A stretch of 23,612 nucleotides of DNA, from NCBI GenBank assembly GCA_032718475.1, contig JAUCBJ010005786.1, positions 1-23,612 of the forward strand, read 5' to 3'. The position numbers and the translations under genes were made by a program. Below the pieces are notes generated by a model. The model saw nothing but the letters and a program-made list of their open reading frames with translations, made no database searches and was not told the origin of the DNA. Each line of letters begins with the position of its first letter. Position 1 is the stretch's first letter. This document shows positions 1 through 10,056 of this stretch, one piece after another. This stretch comes from Nemertoderma westbladi. Taxonomy: Eukaryota > Xenacoelomorpha > Nemertodermatida > Nemertodermatidae.

Positions 1-2569
1 CTTCCAAAAAATTTGGTAGGCGAGACCGACGTTTGGGTAGCGGCGCCTACCTTCGCCTTATACTGGCTACGGGCCTGCAGTGTACACTGTACACTACATA
101 GTGACTGCCAGGCAAGGAAAGTGGCGCATGTGAACAGGCTGATTGGTGATCGTAACTACACAGAACTCAGTACAGCAGTCGCAATGCTGTAGGCCTACAC
201 TCTGACTGTGCTGTCCTAATTTGAGCGCCATCTTGTGGTGTTTTGCCATTATTATGGATTACCCCTAATAACCAATCAACAGAGACAGTATTTGGTATTA
301 AATTACTTTTAGGGTCGAAAATGGGGCGAAATTATCGGATTTTATTAATTAAAAAATGTAAAGTGTGCCTTCTAATAATACCGATCTCACTGGAAAGTGA
401 GATTTTATTAAAGTTTTATAATTTCGACATTTTCGTTAATAATTTCGTCTTTTTCGTTATTTTCGGGTTTTATAACTATCCGTAGTACTGTACAGTAGTA
501 TGATTCCCATCATATTTGGATGTGTAATCTGATCGAAGGTTTTCCTGCATTTCCTCAGAAACCATACACGATCCTTATGGTTGTTAAAATTTATTCAATA
601 TTTTACTAAATTCACTAAACTTTTCATCCTTTATGTTATTAAATCCCACTTTTTATTATCGCCAGTTTGAAAATTAGTGCCACTCCTACTTTCCCCGCTT
701 TAAACTCTAGACCTACAGTACAGTTTTAGTGCCATTACTTACTGAAATAAACGCTGCTGGAATTCTGCTGATACAGATATTATGTCATACTGTAATAATA
801 ATAGAAATTGAGTGCACGCTCATTGTTACATTACAATGAGGTTGATTGGTTGACAAGAAGCCCCCTGAATAAGTGCCGTCTAAAGGGCGGAGCAGACTTT
901 ATGCAATACTGATTAGCTGTAAATCATCCATTATTGGTTGGTTCTGTACGGAAGGATGTATAAACCTGTAGGTACAGTAGTGCACTTTTAACTTTAACTT
1001 TTATTAAACTATTCCCACACAAATTATAATGGTGATCGAATAATGCATGATGCACAACACAGTATATGAAATGATAGAAAGAATCTAAAGATTGTTAATA
1101 TAGTATTTAATTATATTGTGAATTTATAATAATCTAATTAAATTAAATTGTGTGGCTGGTGCCTGAACGGAGGATCCCATTATTACAGACACCAGGTTAA
1201 ACAAACAAACTATATATACAGTAGACAGTAGAAAAAAACATATGCAAATCTTAAAATTATTATTGAAGTTATAGTTTCCCCTAGAATTTATTGTTGTTCT
1301 GCGATGTGTCCATCGAGAACATCAACATTGCTGTTGTCCAAATTAATGAAGTTGGAATATTTTAATTGAATGGGAGAATCTTATAGGCTCATTAAGCCAA
1401 TGAATGCCTGTCACCACAATGGGTGATCTTCTACAGTAAACCCTTCCACCTGTCCACTCTGTTTCCCAAAGGGATGCCTGTTCCCCACCATGGTTGATCT
1501 TCTACAGTAAACCCTTCCACCCTGTTTCCCAAGTTGCCTTGGTTCCGATTTATAGACCATTGAAGGATGAAAGCCGGGATTGGGCTAGGCTGAAGTATTT
1601 AAGGCACTGTGCCCAAACAATGCTGCCCACCTAGGGAACGAATGTCATCACTAGACCAAGCTGCTGCTTATTTTAATTTAATCTACATATACAGTACTTT
1701 TTACAAATTCCATATCATTTTACCAACTTGTCTTCAAGAAGTTCCAAGAGGTTTCCACTGGCCAAGAGCCGCCAAGAGGTGACAATTTCCTCAAAGGGAG
1801 ACCAAGAACCCTCAAGAGTGACCAACAGAATTTGGCCTTCAATTCAAATCAGGAATGCCGAACTTTACAGAAGATAATTCTTTCTTCTTGATATTGGGCA
1901 TTGTGATTAAATTAGGCCTTATACACAACATTTTTTGACCGCACATCACTGCTATATCAATATCGTTACATATTGTTTGTCTGTTATCAGATAATGAATT
2001 ATTCTTTATAAATATATTTCAAAACGTTTTCAGTTCCAAATTATTTGGTTGGTTAAAGGAAGCCATTATTTATCATATAATACGTAAAGAAAGCACGTAC
2101 CTTAACGAAAAATCACCACAAACAGGGGTTTAGTGGATTTGAAAGATTTAATTTAAACATTAAGGAAAAGTAGCAGATTACAGTGGCTGTGTGTGGCATT
2201 GTTTTCTATCCAAATACAATAAACGAGACTTTATTTCACTTGCGGTCAATTTGCGGTGAAGATCACTATTTTAACTTGCAGTCAATGTGCGCCACTATCT
2301 GGCATAATAATAATATAACATCAAATAATGTTCTGTTAGTTCTGATAGCAGTTCTGTATTCTTAATTCGTGTGTGTCACATGAACGAAGTAAAATGATAT
2401 GGAAATTGTAAAAAATACTGTATTTATTTATTTAATTTAATATCGTACATAGAGATATACACATATGTGATATACCTAGAGTACAGTAACCACAAATATA
2501 CTAATATATACAGTAATACAAATACAAAGATAGATTATGTAGCCAAACCGCAAAATGAATAATTGAAAA
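1..2569. other. AT-rich intergenic DNA, no supported gene
   Basis: I see no convincing coding region here. Short open stretches (for example 243-485 and 2183-2365) have low-complexity AT-driven composition and match no family I know. The stretch holds a two-copy 70-bp repeat (listed separately), imperfect CAAGAG-type words around 1735-1830, and many dispersed TACAGTA/TACTGTA words. A GGTGCCTGAACGGAGGATCC patch ending in an (AAAC)-rich tail near 1151-1210 could be an old retroposon end, but I cannot identify it. Confidence 0.6.
1405..1533. repeat. Two-copy 70-bp tandem duplication
   Basis: Two adjacent copies start with TGCCTGT at 1405 and 1475, a spacing of 70 bp. Both contain TGATCTTCTACAGTAAACCC and end in a CTGTTTCCCAA segment. 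The second copy lacks a short CTGTCCACT insert present in the first. No coding potential is evident. Confidence 0.75.
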
Positions 2570-3511
2570 TTAGGTACTGGTAACTATAGTAACTAAGTAT
2601 AAATTATCAGCTTGTACACATACGATAACACAATCTAATTCTTCTGCAGAAAACCCCGGAACTTCTAAAGTGCTCAGCCGGCAATCCAAAAGTTCCTTAC
2701 AAATGCTCACTTTATAATTGTTAGCACCTTCACTGCATGGTACATACTTCAATATCTTAACGCGATTATGTTTTAATAATCTTAAATTGTGTTGATTACA
2801 TATATTGCCAATTGTCCTAAAATTACACCCGGCACGAGATCTACAATCAAATAAAAAGAATTCTGCCCAAAAACGAATAGATGGTTTTAAAGAGGTCAAT
2901 AAACTTTGAGCAAACGAAACAAACCTAGATTGAATCATTATACATGGGTGATTGAACTGCACAATATTTTCTACAGTACGATATATCTATGTGTGTGTTG
3001 TACGGGGTAAGCCAAAAATAATCCTAACCCTACTACACTAATCCTATAAATACATGTACATTGTGGAGAAAAAAGGTCCCAAAGACCACTACCATAAAAA
3101 CATGTGGCATAAATTCGTTGTATGTTACATAATTGATACGGATCCGCGAAATAAAATTCTTGTCGTAATGCATTTATTTTTCCTATGAATTGACCGCGTT
3201 TACGTAAAGTATCGGGTTCCATTGAATTCTTATAATTCATTACATTCCCAAGATGCAGCGCCTGCTTCACCCACGGAAGATTAACCCCATTTAAACCGAT
3301 GTGAATATGAGGCTCCGACCATATGTAGTCGAAACGTATACATTTAGATTTCGATTTATCAGGATCGGCGTTCGTACTAAATACGAGGCTGTGTTCCTTT
3401 GCAAAATCGTCACAAAGAGATATCATGTATTGAAGACCAATTATGAAGGGGCAGAGCAGAAGAATGTCATCGGCGTAAGCTAAAATCCCAAAGTAAACCT
3501 ATCCTATATGG
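2570..3511 (-). mobile_element. LINE reverse-transcriptase relic, C-terminal part
   Basis: This is the downstream part of a non-LTR retrotransposon polymerase read on the minus strand. The catalytic box reads ILAYADDILLL around 3450-3480, and is followed by a segment with EHSLVFSTN and KSKSKCIRF, the usual RT region after the YADD box. Further down come LHLGNVMN, an FIGKINALRQEF-like segment, FYGSGLWDL and THRY, all typical of the thumb and C-terminal region of invertebrate LINEs. The part at 2570-2962 (HPCIMIQSRFVSF) continues the same protein after a stop or frameshift near 2965. An in-frame TAG stands just upstream of the YADD box, so the copy is dead. The exact clade (RTE, CR1 or L2-like) cannot be fixed by eye. 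The upstream half lies at 4674-5064, separated by an inserted DNA element. Confidence 0.85.
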
Positions 3512-3519
3512 CACCCCAC
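3512..3519. repeat. 8-bp target-site duplication, left copy (CACCCCAC)
   Basis: CACCCCAC at 3512-3519 is repeated exactly at 4666-4673, on the two sides of the GC-tipped element. Counting the duplication only once brings the two halves of the interrupted reverse transcriptase into the same reading frame across a V-G-C-H-I-G segment, a motif expected just before YADD in this LINE type. Confidence 0.85.
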
Positions 3520-4275
3520 GGTGTGCGGGCACTTCCCCCCCGGACACTTCCCCCCCAGACACTTCCCCCCCGAACACTTCCCCACCGACTGTTCTTAACT
3601 TCGCACATTCGTATTTTTCATTTTGTAAGGTAAACGTAAGATGTAACGTAGTAACGTAATTTGCAACGTAAGATAAGTTGTATCCAATTTTCCTTTCTTA
3701 GCTCATAAAGTGATCTTTTGCATCCCGAATTTACATTTTGTATCCAAGTTTTATTTATGGGTTTTATCAATGCAATTACATCGTATTGTTTGCTAATCTT
3801 TAAACAATTAATTATATTAGATGACCTATAAATTCCATCCCCGGAATGATATACTGTGTTTATTAACTATAGAATTATAATAATTAATTGTTTTAATTAT
3901 AGGTATTATTATGTAATAGTCTTCTTCAAATTGTAGCAGATGGGGATGAATATTATTGTTGCAATCAAAACTATACCTCTCCAGGGTAAAATCGACATGC
4001 ATCTACCTGTATTCTGTATTGAGCATTACATATTGATAAATTAATCAATATGTAAAATTTCCTGGTTACTTGCAATATTTTTAATAGGATTTTGTTGAAT
4101 TATAATATTGTAGTAATTTATATATTAATTTGGTTAACATTCAATACAGCTCTAATTCTAATACATTCAATACATACTTTAGCCCTAATCAATTTATTAT
4201 CTGATGATACAAACATCAGAACATGAATTGATTATTTCAAAATGGTCTCAAAGTCTTTCACCACGGGTGCACAGG

Positions 4276-4385
4276 GAATGCCGGGGTTTGGGGACGGCAG
4301 CCCTTAACCAAAGAAGCGGGTGTTTTTGGGACGGCCGCCCCCAACCTAAGAAGCGGGGGTTTGGGGGGCGGCAGCCCCAAATTAA
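4276..4385. repeat. GC-rich degenerate tandem patch inside the DNA element
   Basis: About two and a half imperfect units of roughly 45-50 bp alternate AAGAAGCGGG and GGGGTTTGGGG with a GGCAGCCC/GGCCGCCC segment. The G-rich and C-rich halves can pair within a unit. The patch is sharply richer in GC than the surrounding element interior and has no plausible reading frame. Confidence 0.55.
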
Positions 4386-4526
4386 AAGAAAAACAAACAA
4401 AATTTGACTATAAAAATGTCAATTTTATGATTTTGAAAAAACTTGACTAGATTCAACTTTTCCTGTAACCATCTTTAACTTTTGTTTATTGCTTTGGTGC
4501 ACCCAGATAATTTTAGCACTTTAACT

Positions 4527-4665
4527 GGGGGGGGGGGGGGGGGGTTGTCCGGGTGGGGGGGGGGGAGTGTCCGGGGGGGGGGGGGGAGTGTCTGGGGGGG
4601 GAAGTGTCCTACTTGGACGGGGGGGGGGGGGGGGGGGGGTGTCCGGGGGGAAGTGTCCTAGATCC
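4527..4665. repeat. G-run-rich subterminal repeat of the DNA element
   Basis: Units of the form G(n)-AGTGTCC / G(n)-AAGTGTCC are repeated about five times with G-runs from 6 to about 20 bases. They are the inverted counterpart of the four 15-bp units at the left end. Runs this long can form G-quadruplexes and are prone to length error in sequencing, so the exact lengths should be treated with caution. Confidence 0.8.
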
Positions 4666-4673
4666 CACCCCAC
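4666..4673. repeat. 8-bp target-site duplication, right copy (CACCCCAC)
   Basis: Exact second copy of the CACCCCAC target duplication at 3512-3519. It lies inside the reverse-transcriptase reading frame of the host LINE. Confidence 0.85.
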
Positions 4674-5064
4674 TTTCGAAGATCGTAAATTTTGTATCAA
4701 CTTGTCTAGTAGTACACAGAACAAAATCGGGATGGCCAAAGAACCTTGTCTAGCCTCGACCTCAGAGGGCGCCCAAGTACATTGGGTAGTGCTGGAACCA
4801 GACTGGACTCTAAACTGCAATTCGTCCAAAAGCAACCTTTGGGATTGAGATAGAAGCATTACCCACTCGAACAGTTTAATCCATAACGCAATCGCCCTGT
4901 AATTATTAGATGTATTCTGATTTCCCAGTTTGTATTTAGTTAATGGAATAATAACACATGTCAGGATGAACTGCGGAACGAAGCCGTGAAATAAGAAAAA
5001 GTTGAACAATTTACTAATATGTACCCGCCGTAATTCAGGATAATACCGGAATACAGTGTTTTGT
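4674..5064 (-). mobile_element. LINE reverse-transcriptase relic, N-terminal part
   Basis: Read on the minus strand, this encodes the fingers region of a non-LTR reverse transcriptase: LFNFFLFHGFVP, then VIIPLTK, NNYRAIAL, KLFEWVML and ELQFRVQSGSSTTQCTW, the usual order in LINE polymerases. An in-frame TGA near 5064 closes it upstream, so the 5' part of the element is absent or degraded. After QCTW the sequence passes almost directly to RQGSLAIPILFCVLLDKL, which corresponds to the conserved RQG...SP.LF..YLD segment. The intervening region that should carry the first catalytic aspartate (the AFD box) is missing, so this copy has an internal deletion as well as the DNA-element insertion. Confidence 0.82.
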
Positions 5065-7334
5065 CAGATAAAAACTTGTCATGAAAAAAATGGCGTATAC
5101 TGTATGTATATCGCGCGGTAAGAATTTTATATGATTGAGGATAACCGCTGTACTCTCATCGCCTATTTTTCTGGCTCCGCTTCGCTTGGTCATTCGACTC
5201 GATTCGCTCTGTCTCTTATGAAGAACAGTATACGGTACACACTTTATTTTTGGTGGAACATAAATACCGTCTGGCCGTTGTTGGTTAGCAATTTGATAAT
5301 TCTGTAATTAATTTATGGACTCATCCCATACGTCGTGGGTGGGGGATGTCGTACTCTTATAAATAACAGCGGTACTCTACGTCTTACACAGTCCCACATT
5401 ACTTTGGAAGCCATCCATCCGTCAATCAATGTCAAGCCGATTGAAACCAGAGTATTGTGATATCAGTATGAATCATACCGGTACCTATCTACGGCTTACA
5501 ACCATGGCATGCTACAACCTAAAGACTGAATGAGGAGAACTGTAACTACCAGATTACTGCAGTACTGAAACTAGCTAGTTACAGTATTAGGCCTATCTGC
5601 CTATTACAGTAGTATTACTGTACACTTGTACAGCTGTATTAGGCCTACAATATATCGGTACGGTACGCTTACCGGCAGACCGGTTTATCAGCTTATTGGT
5701 ACTGGCAGACCGGTATTGGCTTATTAATTGACGACAGATCTTTACATCCAGGCGACATTGCTGCATACTGCTGTACTGGCATATACTGATATAGGCCTAC
5801 AGATATATGAGACTGGACGTGGAAGTCAGGACGTGGTCGTGATGAAGAAATGAGGCCTACCTATCTCACAATCTCAGTATCTACTATCACCACAAACACA
5901 CAGATGATTTCCTTGAAATCCGGAATCTGCAGAACTGCTGAACTGAATGATTTCTCACTTTAATAATTTGTAAGTACCCCGGTGCCCGGTATACAGGCCC
6001 TATTGAAAAGTTTTATTTTCTGCGCCGAACGCGGCGCAGGGTGCCTAAAATCCTGCGCCGGCTCTGTGCAAAACCACGCCGGGTGCAAAAAATCCTGCGC
6101 CGGCTCTGTGCAAACCCATGCCAGGTGCAAAAATCCTGCGCCGGCTCTGTGCAATGCAAAATGCCACCGGGCTGACTGGTATAAAACATAAAATCTGCCT
6201 GTTATACTGTACCAGTGTACAGTACCTGTAGTTTATTCGGTTATCTATAATACTGCAGCTGCACTAACTGACTAATCCGAGTTGTTACTTAAACGAACGA
6301 AAGTTGTGGGTGGGTGAAATGAAAATAAGGATACAGAGACGGAAAACCTTAATAAAGACAAATGCAACAAGTAGGGCCTACAGTAGGTACGTAGTTTTAT
6401 TCCAAAAGTGTAACATTACGAAACAACTACTTAAGAAACACTGCATGTAAATTTTTGTTGTCAAGTAAAGTGTACATTTTTTGAAATTACTCAAATGTTA
6501 CAATATTAATTATAGAAAGAATATTAAAGACTACTTCAGTTGGCCTACAGTAGTCCTTGTATTTATGTACTACGTTCTACTTTATTACATACTACGTACT
6601 GTGGTCCGGTATACGTCTATGCTACAAATACGGTATGTCTGAATGAATAATGACTAGCTGTATGTTATGTTTATTAATATCGGCAGAATAACAATAAAAT
6701 ATTAATATTTGCACATGTACGTACACGTACAGTAGATTAAAATAAAATGAACAAATATCTGCAAAGTACGCTAATAAGCGTATGTATGTACTATTGTAAT
6801 AAAAATACGGATAATGGTATTCAGGTAAAATTAGTAAAATAATTAAAATTATAGTTTATTTACAGTACTTACAATACAGTTGGTGCATATTAATTATTAA
6901 AAAAAAATGAAATTACAGTAAAATTAAATTAAAAACGGCAAAGCATACTTACAGTAGGTTCAAGGGCTTCAACAACATACAGTACTAAAGGCAAACATAT
7001 TAATAATGACAAGTTTACAATACTCTATAGGATACAAACAACACAACAATACGTAGTTATATGGAACATAAATTTGGTACCGTAGGTAGTACCGTATGTC
7101 GCATAAGTAAAATATTACTGCTGAAATAAAACGCGCAAAGTAAAGTAACTATAAAAGATAGGAAAACAATTAAACATACAAAAACACTATTTTAAAATTT
7201 AACACAAAAAAATGTTTTTTGGGATTGAAAAAATGAAAATAATAGGTACTGTAGCTAGATTTTAATAAAGATATCGTTGTATCCGAAAGCTTTTGCTTTC
7301 GCTACTGCCACTTGGCGCACAGGAGGAGGTAGAA
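5065..7334. other. AT-rich intergenic DNA, no supported gene
   Basis: No open reading frame here resembles a known family. The stretch is dense in TACAGTA/GTACTG and TAGGCCTA words and in short A/T runs. Apart from the small GC-rich tandem repeat at 6040-6158 I see no structured element. Confidence 0.6.
6020..6158. repeat. Three-copy 41/42-bp GC-rich tandem repeat
   Basis: TCCTGCGCCGGCTCTGTGCA recurs at 6051, 6093 and 6134, giving periods of 42 and 41 bp. The spacers read like AAACCACGCCGGGTGCAAAA. A GCGCCGAACGCGGCGCAGGG palindromic stretch precedes the first copy. The open frames across it on both strands are a by-product of the repeat. Confidence 0.8.
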
Positions 7335-7377
7335 TAAAACGTCTGTCCTTATCTGATCTGATCTGATCTGATCTGAC
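7335..7377. repeat. 43-bp inverted repeat with ATCTG pentamers, left copy
   Basis: The left arm begins TAAAACGTCTGTCCTT and runs into five ATCTG pentamers ending GAC. The exact reverse complement lies at 9085-9127, about 1.7 kb away. Outside and inside these 43 bases the two sides diverge quickly. This could be the terminal repeat of a DNA element or two copies of a dispersed element in opposite orientation. Confidence 0.8.
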
Positions 7378-7419
7378 AGCATCTGATCCTATAACCAATC
7401 AGGAGAAAGAAATATAATA

Positions 7420-7446
7420 TTTACCTAACTGTCTGTTAGGTAAATA
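7420..7446. repeat. 11-bp perfect hairpin
   Basis: ATTTACCTAAC and GTTAGGTAAAT are perfect inverse complements separated by TGTCT. It lies shortly inside the left 43-bp inverted repeat. No function is known to me. Confidence 0.6.
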
Positions 7447-7639
7447 GCCAATAGCTGAATAGGGGATCACGTTTCATGTTGCCCTGTTAAGTATCAGTAT
7501 CATCATATGAAGTAGCAGTACAGGCATACCGGTATGCATCTAAATGCACAAAGGCATGTTATTATATATTAAAAATGTGATATAGGATGAAGGTTTGTTA
7601 CGCTAAAGGCAGAAAGGGAAGGCAGGAAGGGGAATCTCT

Positions 7640-7662
7640 CTAGGCCTACTGTGTAGGCCTAG
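7640..7662. repeat. 10-bp perfect hairpin of TAGGCCTA words
   Basis: CTAGGCCTAC and GTAGGCCTAG are separated by TGT only. Each arm contains the TAGGCCTA palindrome that recurs throughout the AT-rich parts of the window. It is followed by a short GTGTGTGT stretch. Confidence 0.65.
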
Positions 7663-7793
7663 TGTGTGTGTATATGTATATGAAGAAACACTTAACATGC
7701 CCCATATTGCCAGCTGATACAGTGGTGTTTACAGTATACCCAGACGATGAAGGAATATCTGAATATGGGAAGGTGGATGGGAATGTGGGAATT

Positions 7794-8016
7794 AATAAAC
7801 GCTGTTGTTACCTTCCAATTGAAGGGAAAGAGCATGTTCAGCGGCTTTAATTTCTAACCAAAACAATAAACGACGTTGTTACCTACCAATTGAGGGAAAG
7901 GAGCAGGTTACAGAGACAGGGTTTTCTAACCAAAACAATAAACGATTTTGTTACCTACCAATTGAGGGAAAGGAGAATGTTACCGCGGCTGACTTTTCTA
8001 ACCAAAACAATAAACA
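7794..8016. repeat. 72-bp tandem repeat, three units plus a partial
   Basis: AATAAACG-type starts occur at 7794, 7865, 7937 and 8009, giving periods of 71, 72 and 72 bp. Each unit holds GTTACCT(A/T)CCAATTGA, GGGAAAGGAG and TTTCTAACCAAAAC. A lone fragment, AACCAAAACAATAAACGA, reappears near 8506-8523, so the unit is also dispersed locally. Confidence 0.8.
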
Positions 8017-8382
8017 ACCAGCGGGCACCTTCCCACATTCCTGTAGTGGTGTTGTTTAGACCAAAAACAAAAATATTAAATATTTCTTAAAATAAATATT
8101 TAATTACATTTTATTGGAGATATACTACTTACCAGTACGGTATTAAAGCATCTATATATTATAATTTGGAATCATTGTACAACATAACTTCAATACATTA
8201 TTACTGATCTGGTCGTATAGCCTCGTTTTTATTATTATTCCTTTTCCCCTCGATATATCGATAGCAGTTATCCGGGACCTTTACATTCCCATCCACCCAC
8301 CCACCCATGTGGCAATAATAGGTTGATAAATAATTAGCATAAACATAATTAGTTAAGTACTATTATGTACTAGTAAGGTATT

Positions 8383-8414
8383 CTGGTATTCTTCACATGG
8401 GCGAAGAATACCAG
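8383..8414. repeat. 12-bp perfect hairpin (CTGGTATTCTTC)
   Basis: CTGGTATTCTTC at 8383-8394 and GAAGAATACCAG at 8403-8414 are perfect inverse complements around an 8-base loop, ACATGGGC. The same word recurs in the 20-bp inverted pair at 8449-8468 and 8659-8678. Confidence 0.75.
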
Positions 8415-8448
8415 ACTTTCTGCCGTTATATTTTATTTTGCAGTTACC

Positions 8449-8678
8449 CCCATGTGAAGAATACCAGGTTTTCACCAAAAACACAGGTTACAGAAGGGCT
8501 GAATATAACCAAAACAATAAACGAATTAGTATATGTCTGTATGTACAGGTTATAAGCCATAAATAAGCTCTCTATAATACACTTAATAAAGATAAATAAA
8601 AAACAAATTAAAATCTTCATATATAAAATTCCAATAAAAGTCGACCGAAAAGGTAAATCCTGGTATTCTTCACATGGG
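8449..8678. repeat. 20-bp perfect inverted repeat pair enclosing about 190 bp
   Basis: CCCATGTGAAGAATACCAGG at 8449-8468 and its exact reverse complement at 8659-8678 enclose an AT-rich stretch without a convincing gene. A few more bases match imperfectly on the inner side (GGTTTTC against GATTTACC). The boundaries resemble the ends of a small MITE, but no clear target duplication is seen. Confidence 0.65.
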
Positions 8679-8814
8679 CCGGCACCAAAATTTGGCACCA
8701 GCCGCTAAAAACAAGTTTAAAATTTCTAGCTTATTTTATTTGAATTCCTTTTAGTTCGTTTCAGTTAGTCCTTTAGTTAGTATCGTTGTTTCAGAGGGGG
8801 AGGTGTTATATTGA

Positions 8815-8828
8815 CCCCCCCCCCCCCC
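8815..8828. repeat. C-homopolymer of about 14 bases
   Basis: A run of about 14 C bases follows TATTGA and is followed by GGG. It is comparable in length with the G-runs elsewhere in the window and its exact length is likely error-prone. Confidence 0.6.
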
Positions 8829-8970
8829 GGGTTTAAGGGGAATACCGGGGAAACTTCACATGCTGACATACGCATAAAGTCCAGTACTCATTTAGCTATC
8901 ATTTAAGGATGCAAGGCAGAGATGCTTCTTTAAACCCTTCAAAACATTCGTGCCGAAACGAAAACTACCT

Positions 8971-9045
8971 TGGCCCCCATGCCGGGATTGAACCCACAAC
9001 CTCCGCGAGATGTGAATTCAATATAACCACTACACCAAGCACCAA
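8971..9045 (-). ncRNA. tRNA-derived SINE head (tRNA-like sequence)
   Basis: On the minus strand an A-box-like TGGTGTAGTGGTTA (9037-9024) is followed by a B-box-like GGTTCAATCCC (8994-8984), with the spacing of an internal RNA polymerase III promoter. The TTCAATC loop is flanked by a partly paired GTGGG/CCGGC stem. The presumed acceptor strands do not pair, so this is a retroposed tRNA-like head rather than a working tRNA gene. On the plus strand the segment reads AGIEPTTS, which is a familiar spurious peptide produced where such heads are translated. The SINE body would continue towards lower coordinates, to about 8909, with no clear tail. Confidence 0.65.
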
Positions 9046-9084
9046 GGTGGGCTCTGAACCAAGGTGGAACATGTGTCAGATACC

Positions 9085-9127
9085 GTCAGATCAGATCAGA
9101 TCAGATCAGATAAGGACAGACGTTTTA
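9085..9127. repeat. 43-bp inverted repeat with TCAGA pentamers, right copy
   Basis: Exact reverse complement of 7335-7377, ending AAGGACAGACGTTTTA. Five pentamers are present in both copies. See the left copy for interpretation. Confidence 0.8.
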
Positions 9128-10056
9128 GCCATCCTAGCACAGGAGTATCACTATATATTCATTTTAAGGGACATTTCGCAGTCTAGTCTATTTTTGAATA
9201 TGCTCCATCATGGAGTACCAAAGGTATTACGTGCATTAACAACACTTTCCGGTAATGGTAAAGGATTCCAAATGTTTACAACGCTGTCTGCAAAGTTGTT
9301 GCGTGTTAGCATTGGTGGAGTTAGGAACAAAACTGGAAGAAATTACTTGCTCAATTTTGTCAATCCCGTTGATAAACATGTATGTTGTTATAAGGTCGGC
9401 TAGTACACGGCGATATATTAATGTCGGTAGTTTGAGTGCAAGTAGTCGGTTTTCATATAATTACAATACCGGTACCGGTATTTGATGTATTTTTATTTCA
9501 TTGGATAAAAATATGATATAGGTTAATACAAAATTTAGCAGACCAGCAGACAGTAGAGTTAATTCAATACTATAACTGCCATTTTAAGCAGAATATTTAA
9601 TTTCAATGTTTTATTTAATCAAATAAAATTAACATAAAATTGCACAAGAACATACGGTAGGCCTATCATTAAAGTTCACAAGATTGACACATATTAAAAT
9701 CGGTCTATGACATTAGGGCCTATAAGACAAATTACAATTAAATAATTGCACAGATTATAAATGTCAATAAGACGTCATCATAGGCATGTTTATTGTATAT
9801 ACCACCGGCTGACCGGTATATAGAATATTAGGCCTTAAATATATATAATAAATATCCCACACCTATGCACAATTTATATAAAATATATAGGCCTATACCG
9901 GTATATATTATATAAAGTCGTGGTTGTCTAACATCATATAATTATATATTATATACAGATAATGCAGATACGATACATATTTATAAACAGATAAACATTA
10001 CTCTATTTTATTTCTTCGTCTAGTAAAGAGTAAGCAGTACCGGTCCGATACACACA
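9128..10056. other. AT-rich region upstream of Dishevelled
   Basis: This would hold the Dishevelled promoter and 5' UTR if the gene is expressed from its present position. It is rich in TATATA words and TACCGG/GGCCTA palindromes. I cannot pick a single TATA box, initiator or splice site with confidence: several TATA-like words occur between 9890 and 9960. No upstream coding exon is apparent. Confidence 0.5.

Larger units (their letters stand above)
3520..4665. mobile_element. Non-autonomous DNA transposon (hAT-like by its 8-bp TSD)
   Basis: This 1,146-bp element has inverted ends: the left end begins GGTGTGCGGGCACTTCC and the right end, read on the minus strand, begins GGATCTAGGACACTTCC; both continue through a C-run to GGACAC. 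It is flanked by an 8-bp duplication, as is usual for hAT (and also P) elements. The subterminal regions are tandem units: four 15-bp CACTTCCCCCCCGGA-type units at 3530-3589 on the left, and several inverted units with very long G-runs at 4527-4665 on the right. The interior is AT-rich with no transposase reading frame, so it must have been moved by a helper enzyme. Assignment to hAT rests only on duplication length; the tips do not show the common hAT CAG start. Confidence 0.75.

Noticed and set aside
4521-4665. Proline-rich C-terminal tail on the minus-strand LINE frame
   Set aside because: The Pro runs come from the G-homopolymer tip of the inserted DNA element, not from the LINE protein.
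5960-6191. Small open frames on both strands over a GC-rich patch
   Set aside because: They follow the 41/42-bp tandem repeat and have no family resemblance.
8971-9045. Functional tRNA gene
   Set aside because: A and B boxes are present but the acceptor strands do not pair and no convincing anticodon stem could be folded.
8909-9403. 164-codon plus-strand open frame
   Set aside because: Its first part is the antisense of a tRNA-derived SINE head (AGIEPTTS) and it runs through the 43-bp inverted repeat; no protein family is visible.
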